In this document: in pieces, positions 19,351 through 31,121 of the stretch | Layout of the letters: every line of letters starts with the position of its first letter | How positions within the stretch are numbered: position 1 is the first letter of the stretch | NCBI RefSeq assembly: GCF_024868665.1 | Contig: NC_079901.1 | Coordinates: forward strand, 4,716,007-4,780,006 | DNA from: Triplophysa rosa | Taxonomy: Eukaryota > Chordata > Actinopteri > Cypriniformes > Nemacheilidae | Direction: 5' to 3' | DNA length: 64,000 nt | Notes under the pieces: generated by a model | What the model was told of the DNA's origin: nothing | Database searches by the model: none | Seen by the model: only the letters and a program-made list of their open reading frames with translations | Translations under genes and position numbers: made by a program

Positions 19351-19560
19351 TAGGGCTGAACGATTAATCGAAATCGAATCGCAATCGCGATGTGAGACGT
19401 TGCGATTTGCTAATCGCAAGAGGCTGTGATGTGGAAACAATGTGAAATATAGGAAACGCGTCTGTTCCAAGCCCGCTTTGAGTGGCATTCTTGCTAACCA
19501 ACAGAGTGAGCGCACCTCCGTTATGCCTAATGAAAAAAACAAACAGAAAGCGGGAGAGAG
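19351..19560. repeat. hAT-like element end, degraded
   Basis: TAGGGCTGAACGATTAATCG followed by repeated AATCGCAATCG motifs, a pattern familiar from fish DNA elements. No second end was found. Confidence 0.4.
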
Positions 19561-19659
19561 AGAGAGTGTTATTATGGCATCTGCAGAGTCAGATCGATCA
19601 TATTAGGCAAATAAATACTAAAGAACCATCCAATTCAGAAGACCGCACACACAGCCTAT

Positions 19660-20073
19660 GTTATACTCGCTCTCTTCCCCGCGTTGCGCGTCTTGCGGAC
19701 GAGCCGTTTAAACTTGACGCGCACACATAGCCCGTTTCATGCTCGTCTCGCGGACGAGCCGTTTAAACTTGATGCACACACATAGCCTGTTTCATACTCG
19801 CGCGACTCTTCCCCGTGTTGCGCGTCTCGCGGACGAGCCATTTAAACTTGATGCGCACACATAGCCTGTTTCATACTCGCGCGTCTCTTCCCGCGGACGA
19901 GCCATTTAAACTTGATGCGCACACAGCCTGTTTCACACTCGCGCGTCTCGCGGACGAGCCGTTTAAACTTGATGCGCACACATAGCCTGTTTCATACTCG
20001 CACGTCTCTGCCCCGCGTTACGCGTCTCGTGGACGAGTCGTTTAAACTTGATGCGCACACACAGCCTGTTGCC
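19660..20073. repeat. GC-rich minisatellite, six variable units
   Basis: The core is CGGACGAGCCGTTTAAACTT followed by GATGCGCACACATAGCCTGTTTCAT. Units start near 19,668, 19,741, 19,796, 19,875, 19,938 and 19,996. They measure 54-79 bp, differing mainly by presence of a CTTCCCCGCGTTGCGCGTC block. Short ORFs here arise from the repeat and are not genes. Confidence 0.85.
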
Positions 20074-20441
20074 TTGACGCACGCGCGCATCCTGTGTCAA
20101 CTCACGCCTAGCTCCGCGTGTCAAACAAATGTAAATTCTATCTAACTGTTTTGCTAATTTCACTTGGATGAAATTAAACATTCAGCACATTTTCTACTTG
20201 TTTTAAAAAATCCCACATATTTAAAAAATAATAAATCAGCCTATGTAACCTATGAACTATTTTAATAATTCACTAACACAATAGAAAATGTTATGGATTT
20301 AAGGGTTACAATGGGAGTTGTATTTGTTTTAATGGAAACTATAATAGTGTACACTGGTATTTGGATTCTATTGGTGTGATGTAATCTTGAAGCTGGGAAC
20401 CAATTGAACAACAGTAAGCCCATTTGAATAATGCCCAAAAC
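20074..20441. other. AT-rich spacer
   Basis: No gene or repeat end recognised. Left flank of the large transposon. Confidence 0.4.
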
Positions 20442-20916
20442 TATGGAAGCATATGTGTTGCAAAATTCAATTTGCAATGTAATATGCAAAATGGAAATGC
20501 AATATTCAAAATGGCAATGTATTTCTGTATTTAAATTTACATTTTCCATTACTCACATGTGCAAAGTTTGGTGCAGAAGGAAAATGAAATTATATTATTT
20601 ACATTTGCCATTTCCAACAGCAGTCTTAATATGTAAAGTGCATACTTTTTAACGCTTTATAAGTAGCGAAATTGAAATGAAAATGTATAACCCAAATTGA
20701 TTTGATATGTGTAACGTCCAAGCAAAAATAGTAGCAAAATGATCATTTAAATGTTATTTGTCCTAAATGCATTTAGACTAACAGTTAGGACACTTACGAT
20801 TGCATTTTCATCATGACGCCGTGGGATATTTGTAGCAAAATTCAGTGCGGCTTTGAAAATGCATTCCGAGCTGACCACGCCCACCCTCAGTCAATCACTG
20901 CGTCAAGGCGGGGATT
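20442..20916 (+). repeat. Left terminal inverted repeat of the IS3-like transposon
   Basis: 475 bp, matching 28,651-29,133 in inverse with few differences. It ends at CAAGGCGGGGATT, 43 bp before the HECT-like gene's first ATG. Confidence 0.92.
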
Positions 20917-20959
20917 ACTTTGCGTTGTCATTGGTATTTGATAACTGGCGGGAGGGAAC

Positions 20960-23900
20960 ATGGCGAAGTCCGTTCCAGAGCTTCTCCGAGAAGCTGCTCA
21001 AGCACTGGAGCGGCAAACTGCAAATGTTGGCCCTTCAGAAAATCCATAGTCTGGTCTGAGCGCGACGCCTCCGGATCGAAGTGGTGGGACACGTGGTAAG
21101 TTGACAGACAAAGACCGAGGCAACAGTTTTGCCTAGGGTTGCCAACTTTCACTCGGGGTCTGGGGAGGTGGGTTGTAACTGAAGATCACATTCGTTGACC
21201 ATCGTATGTATGAGAAATGCTCATTTTGGACAAAACAATGGGACGACGGCTTTAGCCGCGGTCAAACTACACTTTGAGCACGTGTAACTTACATAACAAA
21301 AAAAATGTAAATAATCAACCCAAAATGTAAAAATATCCAAAGCTTCACTTATTATACTTATTCTTTTAATATAGCTAAAGGTCGCGGTGTGATCGGTATT
21401 GGTCACGTGATACGAATTCGCAGGTCAGAGTTCAACAAACGTGAAGCAGCGAAATCGAATTCCTCGCATGATCTCCCTCATTCGCATGTGATGCGCATCT
21501 ACATTGTTGAGTGATAAGCACCACCACCCCCACACACCCTTTTTAAAAGACACTACTTTCGCAAAATCAACATGGTCTTGTATTTCTGACAGGCTATACT
21601 TCTCGTTGCAGTACAAGCATTCTGTCAGTGGTCCAGAGGATATAGGCTGGTCACTCTCAAGAGTCTGAATCATTGTAAGAACATAAAAAGTCACATTAGC
21701 AGATAGATAGTAGGGTTAGCTTATACAAATAAATATTAATTTAGGGGTAGGCCTATCCTAAATCACTTAGGATAGGCCTACACAAAACTAGTGTATCACT
21801 TAATTTTGATGGTTTAAACTTTCTCAACATCCAGAGTATTATTACTAACCAGAGATTTTAACCTTTTCCTACCTACCTGCAGAATAAATTATATATTATA
21901 ATAATATATATACTGTATATGCGCATGTAAAATTATTTATAATGTGGGCAGACATCCCACCTCTTTGTCTCTCTCTCATTTGCTCTTCAAAATTCCTGGG
22001 ATTTGTATATAATTTGCACCAGGGAGCCACTGTCTATATTGCGGGAGACTTCCGCAACTTCTGTGAGAGGTGGGATATCTGTGTGGGTCTTTAAATCTCT
22101 TAATACAGATTTAACATTTTGCACTTGACCTTTTTGTCATAGATTGCAGTGATGGATGTCTGCAATAATTAATTAATTTATAAGTTTCATAACTTTTTAA
22201 GTTGTCAATTACAAAATATTTGATGGTACTATGGGAGGGTTTGCAATACAGCTGCAAAGAGAGTGATGTTGAATTTTATATCTTTCACTAATCTAGCTGC
22301 TGTACTGTTGTTATGGTTATATCAGGTTTCATGAGTCAGGCAAAGTGATATCAGATAGCACTGGCAGTACAAGACAGGAAGAAATGGCAGCAACCATGTC
22401 AGAGGATAATGCTGAAAGGGAGGAAAGGGCCTCAACATCACTCAATGCTGTTTTCTCAGCCAGTACCAGCCCATCAGCGGAGCCTGCCATTGAAGGTGTC
22501 TCTATCGAATTGACCATACCACTGAGCACACTTTCTCTGTATTACCTTTTTTAGCATACAAATAATTTTTCTCATACTACAAAACAACAGGACATATGTC
22601 AGGGATGTTAATTATATCACAGTTATTCATATTTATTTTGAAGAATTGTTATCACTAATTTGTGTTTTCATAGAGTGGAAGATTGAACCGGATCTTGAAT
22701 CAGCTGCCCGGATATATCGAAGACAGATCTTAAAGAATGCAGATGACAAACCAGACCTAGTTGTTACACTAGATCTGCACAGCTGTGAAAAGGATCGTGA
22801 ACGAGAAATGTTAGCTTTTTATAAACGTCCAAATGTTGATTGGACAAGTCCATTAACTGTAAAACTTAAAGGTATGTATTTATTGGTGCAAAGTAGCTCT
22901 GCTTGTTTGCATTATACTTTGATGATTATTAAATTATATGTAATCTCTATTAAAAACAGGAGATGCTGCATTAGGGGATGGAGTAAAACGGCACTTTTTC
23001 ACATTGATAATGGAAAAGCTCCACCATGGATTTGAACTTGACATTGGTGAGTTATAATTGAAAACATTTTGAAATGCTGTACAGAGCTTGGACATACCAT
23101 TTCCTTGACCTCCACTTTAGTCACTGTTAGAAATACAGACATTCAGGATGTAATACATTTTAGCTTTTTTTTGTAGATTTAAGTTATGAGCATAGATAGT
23201 ATAGGAAGGGATGCTTAAGTATGCTCATCTGAGTGCATTTTACTTATTATACATTTTTCAGATAACTGTGGCAAAACGCTGCTCTTCAATGGCGAAGATG
23301 ATCACAAGGTTCCTTCAACATCCAGAGCACTCTTGGATGGTGATCTGTTCAGAGTTGTGGGAAGAATGATTGGACATACATTTATTAATGAAGGTCCACT
23401 CTACTCAGGACTTAGTCCAGCTTTCTTCCCCCTTTTAAGTGGCAGTAAGGACGATACTCCACTTTTCGAATTGAAGGACTGTCCTGATACAGATGTGATT
23501 GAAGTTGTGTCCCTTGTATGTATAGATTTATTTATATTTATGTATACATTTAAACCCTTTTGTGTCTTACCTTTTCACACTTTGTGTAAATCTTAGCTGG
23601 AAAGCCAGAATGAACTGAATCAGAATGAAATGGATAATATCAACAACCTGGCCATCAACTGGGACTTGCCAGCAGTCAGCAACAGCAACAGAAGGTGGTT
23701 GGCAGAAACCATTCTCCACCATGGGGTATGTATTTCTTATCATATAAAGGTGGAAGTATGTGTTAATTGCAGTTGGGTATGTACTTGAACTTTTTCTAAC
23801 TCTACATAAGCCTCTTTACATAACCATTAAGTTAGGACAAAAGCTTCAATCTTTCATCATGGCTTGCATAGTGTTTATAATTTGTACTGTTTGTGGATCA

Positions 23901-24699
23901 TGTCTAGGTTATTGGTCGACGTGAAAAACAGATCTCTCAGCTGCGGAGAGGACTCAAAGATACAGGTGTTTTGAGAATGATAAAAGAACGACGCAGTTTA
24001 ACTGCAGTACTGTTTCCCAGATCTTCTGCACTGCTGATGGAACCAGAGGTAATTGGTCTATTCTACTTAGGAGAACAGACCGTATGGAAGCCATTGCACT
24101 AAATCAATCATTTAATTTTCTGTAATACATATAATCATAAAGCCCAGTTGGTGGGTTGTTTGTAATAAAACACTAGCTCAGTGGATGAATTGCATTGTTG
24201 CAACTCCATATTAAGGCTTGTATTCAGTGCTGCTATCTTTGTATTAGATGATACTTAGGAAAGTCATCTGGCCAGAACCTGACAGTGATGATGAAGCCCC
24301 TTTGAACCTGGAGCAATCTTGTGATGTTACAGCTTTCTTGCGTGAATATATTCAAACAGGTATTGCAAATGTTTAATTTTAAAAACAAAACAAATTGAAT
24401 GTGCATTTGATGTTTAGTTGCAGATGATTGCATATGTAGGAATTATGCAATAAAATATTTTTACCCAAACTGATGCAGGATCACCTGCTGAACTGTGCGA
24501 GTTGCTGAAGTTTTGGACTGGCTGGGCTGTTCTCCCTCAACACCTGTATGTGGAAGTATCACCTGACCTATCACTCCCAGTGGCTTCAACCTGCCTCACA
24601 ACACTGAAACTCCCTTTAAGATGCAGAACCTTTCTTGCATTTACACAAGCAATGAGAGCCGCAGTTTCATCCACAAGATTTGGCTTTGGCCTTATCTGA
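20960..24699 (+). pseudogene. HECT-type E3 ubiquitin ligase-like gene, transposon cargo
   Basis: Exons read by splice sites and frame: first exon 20,960-21,095, then 22,326-22,495, 22,674-22,871, 22,960-23,046, 23,262-23,515, 23,597-23,725, 23,908-24,048, 24,248-24,359 and 24,479-24,699. From the second listed exon the frame stays open for 436 codons through every GT-AG junction. HECT features: an N-lobe-like block (LFRVVGRMIGHTFINEGPLY in exon 5 as listed) and the C-lobe catalytic loop LPVASTCLTTLKLP, with the cysteine codon at 24,592-24,594, followed by an aromatic FGFGLI tail. Exon 1 carries a TAG after GPSENP and its phase does not fit the next exon found. One or more exons are therefore missing or rearranged, and I call the copy damaged at its 5' end. 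If active, it would move ubiquitin from an E2 to a target. Confidence 0.75.
21425..21694 (-). pseudogene. Possible inverted zinc-finger exon
   Basis: The minus-strand translation contains ECLYCNEKYSLSEIQDHVDF, a CX2C...H pattern like the small ubiquitin-binding zinc fingers that precede HECT-like domains in related fish proteins (from memory). It lies where the missing exon of the plus-strand gene is expected, but inverted. Weak. Confidence 0.3.
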
Positions 24700-25014
24700 G
24701 TTGTAATATTTAAGTGTTCATGTGGAGAAATGCATGTTTATGAAAAATTTTAAATGACATGTTTGTTGTCTTCATTATTTTTCCACATTTGTTGCTTTTA
24801 TAAAAATGCATGTTTTTGACTATAAGTTTTAAAGAGCTCTCATTGCAGTGAAGAAAATTCACTGAGTTAAGTGAAGAACAAATTAATTACAACCGTTAAA
24901 TAAAACTACTTGTTTCTCTCACTTTTATTGTCATACATTGTCATGCATGTTCTTAGTAAATTTTGTAGTTCTGACGTTTGTTGAAATGTCAGCTGTTTGT
25001 GGTGTTCAAAACGT

Positions 25015-28000
25015 TCAATGTCTAAAAATCCCTGTCAATTGGGCTACTGTGCTCATGTAGGCATCGATTGCCTCATTTAGTGGCATTTCCCGGTTCGGAA
25101 GACCTGCCAACTCCTCTGCAGTGAGACGTCGTGGTAACTCTACATCTGGGATTGAAATGCAGTCTGCATCTTCCACGGCATGTGGTCCATCCCAGTCAAC
25201 ACCATAGTCATCATTAACCTTGCAAAATACCAGGACAGATGCTTTTAAATCATACTTCTACCAAAACATCCAGTAAATATTACAAGCATTTGTCACAAAG
25301 GCATATATTTTTTGTTTTGATGTAGGTATGAGTGAGGAAATTTATGTTGTTGAATTACATTAATGCATGTGGTAACATTAGGATATTTTAAAGAACTGGT
25401 AACCAAACAGTTCTGGGACACCACTGACTTCCATAACGTCATAAAGTCAGTGGTGCCCCAGAGCTTTTTGATTACAAACGTTCTTCAACATATCTTCTTT
25501 TGTGTTCAGTAGAACAAAGAAATAACTTGAGTGAGTAAATGAAGAAAGAATAATTTAAAATGTGCAAACATACAGTTTCCAGATCATCGGCAGCCTCTCT
25601 GTTTTGCAGCCAAAGTTGGTATGGAGAGCGACCATTCTCAGTTCTCAGCCTGTGCAAGTTCCATGCTTCTTTAAAAGTGTTAAGCTGATGTTTTATCTGG
25701 GCCAAAAATGCCCAATGCAGAGCAAAGAGGTGGATCTCATCATCAGGATTCAAGAATCCAGTCACTTCCAAATGGAAAAACAACATATGGAACAAATCGA
25801 GGACTTGTGTGTTAACATCTCGCCAAAGACGTTCAATCCTAAAAAAAAGAAAACAAATAAAACAGAACAAGTATCAACACCAACCGTTAATGCTAAAAAT
25901 ATAACTTCTATAAAAACCTTGTCTGTGTGTTTAGATTTGTTTTTGTTTTTTTGACAGGTGAAGTTTAAATAGTCTTGACAAGCAGTGCCCAATCCTGTTC
26001 CTGGAAATCTACCTCCCTGCAAATCTCCAGTTATTCAGGAACAGGGCTGGGCACCACTGTTATCTACCTATTAGAAGCGGGTTTCACACTGTACATTTTT
26101 AATAGTCTTCTACGACTGTCCTGTACGAATATGATCCCTGCTGTGAGCCATGTCACACCGTGAGATCTCGGTTGTCTGTAATGCATCTCGATTGTAGTGC
26201 AGTCTGACATTAAAAAGAGACACACACAGTTGATTGGGGATGCATACAGGTAAGAAGTGAAAAAGGTGAGAATGAGGGGTGGGTGATATGACCAAATAAT
26301 TATTAATTATTAATAATTAATTAATTAATTAATAATAATCATAATTATTTTAAGTTTAAGTAAGGATTTTGTAATAGCTAAATTTTGATGCCATAGAAAT
26401 TCCTGAATTCTTGTCACAAATATATCTATCTAGCTATACTAATACTAGCCCCCTACCCCCCCCCCGGTCAGTGATGACATACTTGTACCTATTACATAGA
26501 TAGAGTACTAGTACTTATTACAAACTAGTTTTTTTTCTTCTTATTTATTGGATACTAGTAATTATTATTAGATACCACTGAGCTGCAATGACGTGGGTCA
26601 TTCATCACATCTCAGCAAACATGTCAAGCCACCATAAATATAGAAAGGCATGATTATTATTTCAAACCATAAAAGTAATTTTTCACTTACCTCTGATTGT
26701 GAACGCTTCTTCCAGTGATGTGAGAGTTGCGGTTTTCTCCACGGTTCTGTACCATAAAATGAGCCACCTCAATGTTTTCTCCTCCTTTATCTGAACGAAC
26801 ACGGGAGGGCAAGCCAAACTGGCTAACAGCACGAAGGAAGGCATCAAGCACAGTGGTCGCCTTATTGTTAGTAGCAGCATTCAGATATACTATAAGACGA
26901 CTAAATCCATCGATACCTCCATGGATCACAAATCGCCAGCTGATTTGAAACAAAAATGACAAGACAAGACAAGAAAGATGCATCTGATTTGTCCACATTT
27001 TGACTAGCAAACTTCCATGCCTTTTTTCCCCCCATCACCATCCTTCTAAAAGTCTAAAATTTTAAAATGTTTCTGATATATAATTTAGGAAACAAAGTTG
27101 TTTTAAGTATCACGCTTATTCTCACACAATATAATGTGTAGTAAAATAAAATATGTAATTTCCTTTACTCACAATGCGATCTTAATATTTAGGGTTCCTT
27201 GGCATCAAAACATTTAGCAATTCCAGTTGTAAGATAAGGGTGGAACAAAAAAATAAAAAATTTAAAATCAAATTACCGTATTAATTTATGATTTCCATCA
27301 ATATGCCACATGCAGTTCGGAGCAGGAACGGAGTACTGTCTGCGATGAAGCGTCCGGTTAGCCAGGGCTCGGAGTTGAGTTCCCTCGGGATCCACTCTTA
27401 GTAGTGACTCACGAACCCTAACAACTTCAGATAATGAGATGTTATTGCACTTGTTGTAATGTTACAATATCTTAAAGTAAAGTTAAGTAAAATCCCTTCT
27501 ACTTGATGTGAAGTATATACTATATAAATAAATTTCACAAAGACTTACTGAGATCAATAAAAATTCATGACTAATGGCTGACATATCTTCCATAACTTAA
27601 TGGACTCTTTTCATAAGACTAAATCCTCCAAAGTTTTTTTTATATTTGCAATTTAAAAAAATGTATGAACATTTATTACACTAGACTTTGTATTATATTA
27701 CCCTTGCATATTGCGGTAGCCCTCCAGAAGCAGGGCTGGTGATCCCTGGCATAGTGGCTATGCAGGTCTGCCATAGGTCCAACACATAAGTATAAACAAG
27801 CCTGCAAGTATGTAACAAAAACAAACTTACACTGAATCAAATGCCCACTTGCTTGGAGAAAAGCTCTCATCATACGGTATCCACACTGTGGGTGTTCCCT
27901 TTGAATTTCCAACATCAAACTATCCAGGTCTGTATCGTTAATGTCAGAGTACAACTCTGATACTCTGTGGAACAGGTGGATAATTGTGTCATAAGTGGCA

Positions 28001-28616
28001 TTAGATGCATCAGATATTTGTGAGATTAACAGAATTATGTAAAGACCTAAACATGCCTCTGTGAATTTTTTTATTCATTCAAGTCATATCTGAATGTCCT
28101 AGTTAAATTTCTATCAGATTATTCAAGTCAGCTGTATGCGTTTCTATGATGCTCCAAAAAAGGGGGCATTCCTGTCCAAATGTTTAGAATAGGGGTGTTT
28201 AACGTTATATGAAACCATATAAAAAATATTTAAGTTGATGTTTACCTTAGTCCACACTGTTGCATTCGTCTATGTACCGTCCAGCGACTAACTCCATACA
28301 AGGCCGCGATGTCTTTAACTTTAAGACCATACATAAGATACCCCTCTATGGCCTCGTCGGGGATCTCCACGGCCGGTCGTCCCACTCCCCTCGGCAGAGA
28401 AGAAGATAATCGCTCTTCCACCACCTTCAAGGGTTCAGTAGCGAAACGAGTGTCGAGGCCAGTTAAGGCCGACAATTCTGCAAGACGCTCCAATATTGAT
28501 TTAGTTCTGTCACCTACATACACGTAAAACTCTTCTGAAACACCACTATTTCTCTGTTCACGCTCCACTTCATCTGCCAGTGAATTCAACGATCTTAGCA
28601 GATCTCCAGCCGCCAT
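25015..28616 (-). CDS. IS3-like DDE transposase, six exons, intact
   Basis: Exons on the minus strand: 28,616-28,246, 27,964-27,831, 27,424-27,277, 26,939-26,691, 25,838-25,574, 25,218-25,015. They sum to 1,371 bp and give 456 aa with no stop or phase conflict. All introns are GT-AG. Residues of about 92-124 hold an HTH ([19 protein letters not shown]). Exon 2 has [18 protein letters not shown], like the HTH_21 of IS3 transposases. Exon 3 has WHIDGNHKL with D211. Exon 4 has VRSDKGGEN with D268. Exon 4/5 join at RIERLWRDV with E303, giving D, D(34)E spacing. Exon 6 supplies a C-terminal region ending near [10 protein letters not shown]. Similar integrase-like genes are scattered in fish genomes. 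The start is the ATG 34 bp inside the right terminal repeat. Confidence 0.85.
26285..26345. repeat. ATT/TAA low-complexity palindromic tract
   Basis: An almost pure AT run of alternating TAATTA blocks inside the transposase intron. Confidence 0.7.
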
Positions 28617-28650
28617 GTTTCGAACGATCTAAATGTAACACGCTTCCGCC

Positions 28651-29133
28651 AATCCCCGCCTTGACGCAGTGATTGACTGAGGGTGGGCGTGGTCAGCTCG
28701 GAATGCATTTTCAAAGACGCACTGAATTTTGCTACAAACATCCCACGGCGTCATGATGAAAATGCAATCGTAAGTGTCCTAACTGTTAGTCTAAATGCAT
28801 TTAGGACAAATAACATTTAAATTATCATTTTGCTACTATTTTTGCTTGAACATGTTACACATATCAAATCAATTTGGGTTATACATTTTCATTTCAATTT
28901 CGCTACTTATAAAGCGTTAAAAAGTATGCACTTTACATATTAAGACTGCTGTTGGAAATGGCAAATGTAAATAATATAATTTCATTTTCATTTTCCTTCT
29001 GCACCAAACTTTGCACATGTGAGTAATGGAAAATGTAAATTTAAATACAGAAATACATTGCCATTTTGAATATTGCATTTCCATTTTGCATATTACATTG
29101 CAAATTGAATTTTGCAACACATATGCTTCCATA
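28651..29133 (-). repeat. Right terminal inverted repeat of the IS3-like transposon
   Basis: 483 bp, inverse of the left repeat. It ends 34 bp before the transposase ATG and presumably holds its promoter. Confidence 0.92.
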
Positions 29134-29529
29134 GAAATATATCTCTATGGATAGGCTATATATGTAGAATATATCCATTCATGTTTTGGTATTTGGCTTC
29201 TGGTATTTGTATTTATTCATAAATTAGTTTCCACAAACAACCTATTTTTTCACTTTATGTACGTTAATGTTTGAGATTAGTAATTAATTGTTTTTTCTTT
29301 ATTAATTGGTCATAGTTCGCAAGTAGTTGTCAATGATGGCATTTTTCTTTAGTAATTATCAAATACCAAATAAGGAACTACCTTTGTCCTAAATTAGCTA
29401 TTACTTACTGCTTAGTTAATCTTGCTTCTATATTAGTTAATAGTATTAAGGTAAGTGTTAATGTAGTACTGCCTATTACTTTCTGCATAGTTACTTGTTA
29501 ACAACGGACCATTATTCTAAAGTGTTACC
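29134..29529. repeat. Right-hand part of a hAT-like MITE cut by the transposon
   Basis: Near-identical to 49,086-49,478, including the terminal AAAGTGTTACC end. The left terminal repeat of this copy is absent; the big transposon starts where the MITE's internal CCATGAAATATAT lies. Confidence 0.85.
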
Positions 29530-29968
29530 GGTAACGTTACCGTCAAATGTCAAGTTACACAAATTTACAAATACACATTTTGTTTTTTAGAGCTTTGGAA
29601 TCTACGTCATTCCAGTGCATTGCATTCTGGACAGTCGCCGCCATGTTTGGGGACGATCAGCAGCGTACAATGAAAGCAAATAGAAATCACCAGAGTTAAA
29701 AACGACTTTATTTACATTAAATTTGTTAAGAGGTGCTTTCACTTATTTTGAATAAATGGACTAATATTTGAATCCCTTGTTCATTCAAAGGAGTGCTCCC
29801 TTATGGACACTGAGTCGCAAAGAGCTATATCACAAATGACATTTCTAAACGTATTTTGCACATTTCTCATGGTGTGAGTACTTATATATTCAAGAGGATT
29901 AGAAATTATGAATCTGTAATAATAACTACAAATGACAAAGCCACATTTGACAAAGTTATGTATTTTCA
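29530..29968. other. Spacer, nothing recognised
   Basis: AT-rich. No coding or repeat signal that I can support. Confidence 0.4.
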
Positions 29969-30089
29969 TTAAAGGGGAACTCCGGTCCAAAATGAAAATT
30001 CTGCCATTAATTACTCACCCTCAAGTAATTTAACATCCCTAGGACATCCATTTTTCCCCAGAACGCAAATTGAAGGAACAATACAGCGT

Positions 30090-30965
30090 TTTTAGGAGGA
30101 TCTATTTACGGAAATGCAATATAATATACAAAACTATTTCTTAAGAGGTGTATAAAGACCTTACGTAATGAACCATTATGTTTGTAATACCTTAGAATAA
30201 GCTATTTATATCTACATACAGAGCGGCTCTACATACATTGAATTCGCCGCCATGTTTTGTACAGCAGCCCTAAACGGACAAACAACTCTACAACATGCGT
30301 TTCCTCTCCACTGCGGTATAGTGGTGAAACGGATCGCGGGATGATCCGTGATCCGTACGGATCATGCTCTCCGGTTCGGAACGCATGTGACCTGCGGATT
30401 AACTGAAAGTTTATTCATCATTGAGTAAAAGAGTAAAACGCGCTCTCGCTCGCTCTCCAGATTCAGCTGGTAGTATCTGGACAAGTACAATATTAAAGCG
30501 GTTCCAGATAAACAATGACGCTCAAAACTGCTCCGTCACACAGCTAATATTACAACAACAACATATTTTTGTATGTTACTCACATACTGATCCGAATCAA
30601 AGCATCCTCCTCGGGGGTGATTTTTAGACGATCTTTCTCTCCAACGTCTCTCTGCTGGAAAGTATCTCCATAGATATGAGTTTCTCTTCTAAAAGCCTTA
30701 GTATCGCGGGTCCTAACGCGTCTCTGCTGGAAAGTCTTTATAATATTAACACAGGTCCTATCTCCTGCCTGACTTTTATCCTTCTTTTTAAATAAAAAAT
30801 CCACAAACCTTTTATTTTATGCAATACATAAGACATAGCTCTTTCTACAGTCTTTCTAATGCCCGCAAAATCTCTTCCCTGCATCAACATGAGAACGACA
30901 TCTTTTTGTACTGTGGTGGCCACCGTCGTGTTTGGAGTGAGCGATTCATGGCAAATCTATAATAC
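30090..30965. repeat. Nested MITE-like repeat (relative of 61,240-61,505)
   Basis: The first 170 bp (AATATAATATACAAAACTAT onward) resemble 61,270-61,440. Exact ends are not determined. Confidence 0.5.
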
Positions 30966-31121
30966 AACACTAGTGGCCGCTGTAATCAAAAACTGTGCCT
31001 TTAAGGTAGTTTTGGAAGGTTTCTGAGATTGCAAACGCAACCAAACACACAAGCCACATGACATTGCATCCGGTGTCAGTATCGCTCGACGCATGCACGT
31101 TCTGACCACACAGGCTCTACG

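Larger units (their letters stand above)
20442..29133. mobile_element. IS3-like (IS3EU-type) DNA transposon carrying a HECT-like gene
   Basis: An 8,692-bp unit bounded by long inverted repeats that begin TATGGAAGCATATGTGTTGC. Inside are two convergent spliced genes: an rve-type DDE transposase on the minus strand and a HECT-like ubiquitin ligase on the plus strand. Transposase domain order (sequence-specific HTH, HTH_21-like GYRMM block, DDE core) resembles bacterial IS3 and the eukaryotic elements called IS3EU. That family name is my assignment. No target duplication is visible: left flank ends CAAAAC, right flank starts GAAATA. A small degraded TTAA-type MITE lies at about 25,380-25,560 in a transposase intron. 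Confidence 0.8.

Noticed and set aside
19660..20073. CRISPR-like array
   Set aside because: Units are variable tandem repeats without unique spacers, and the organism is a vertebrate.
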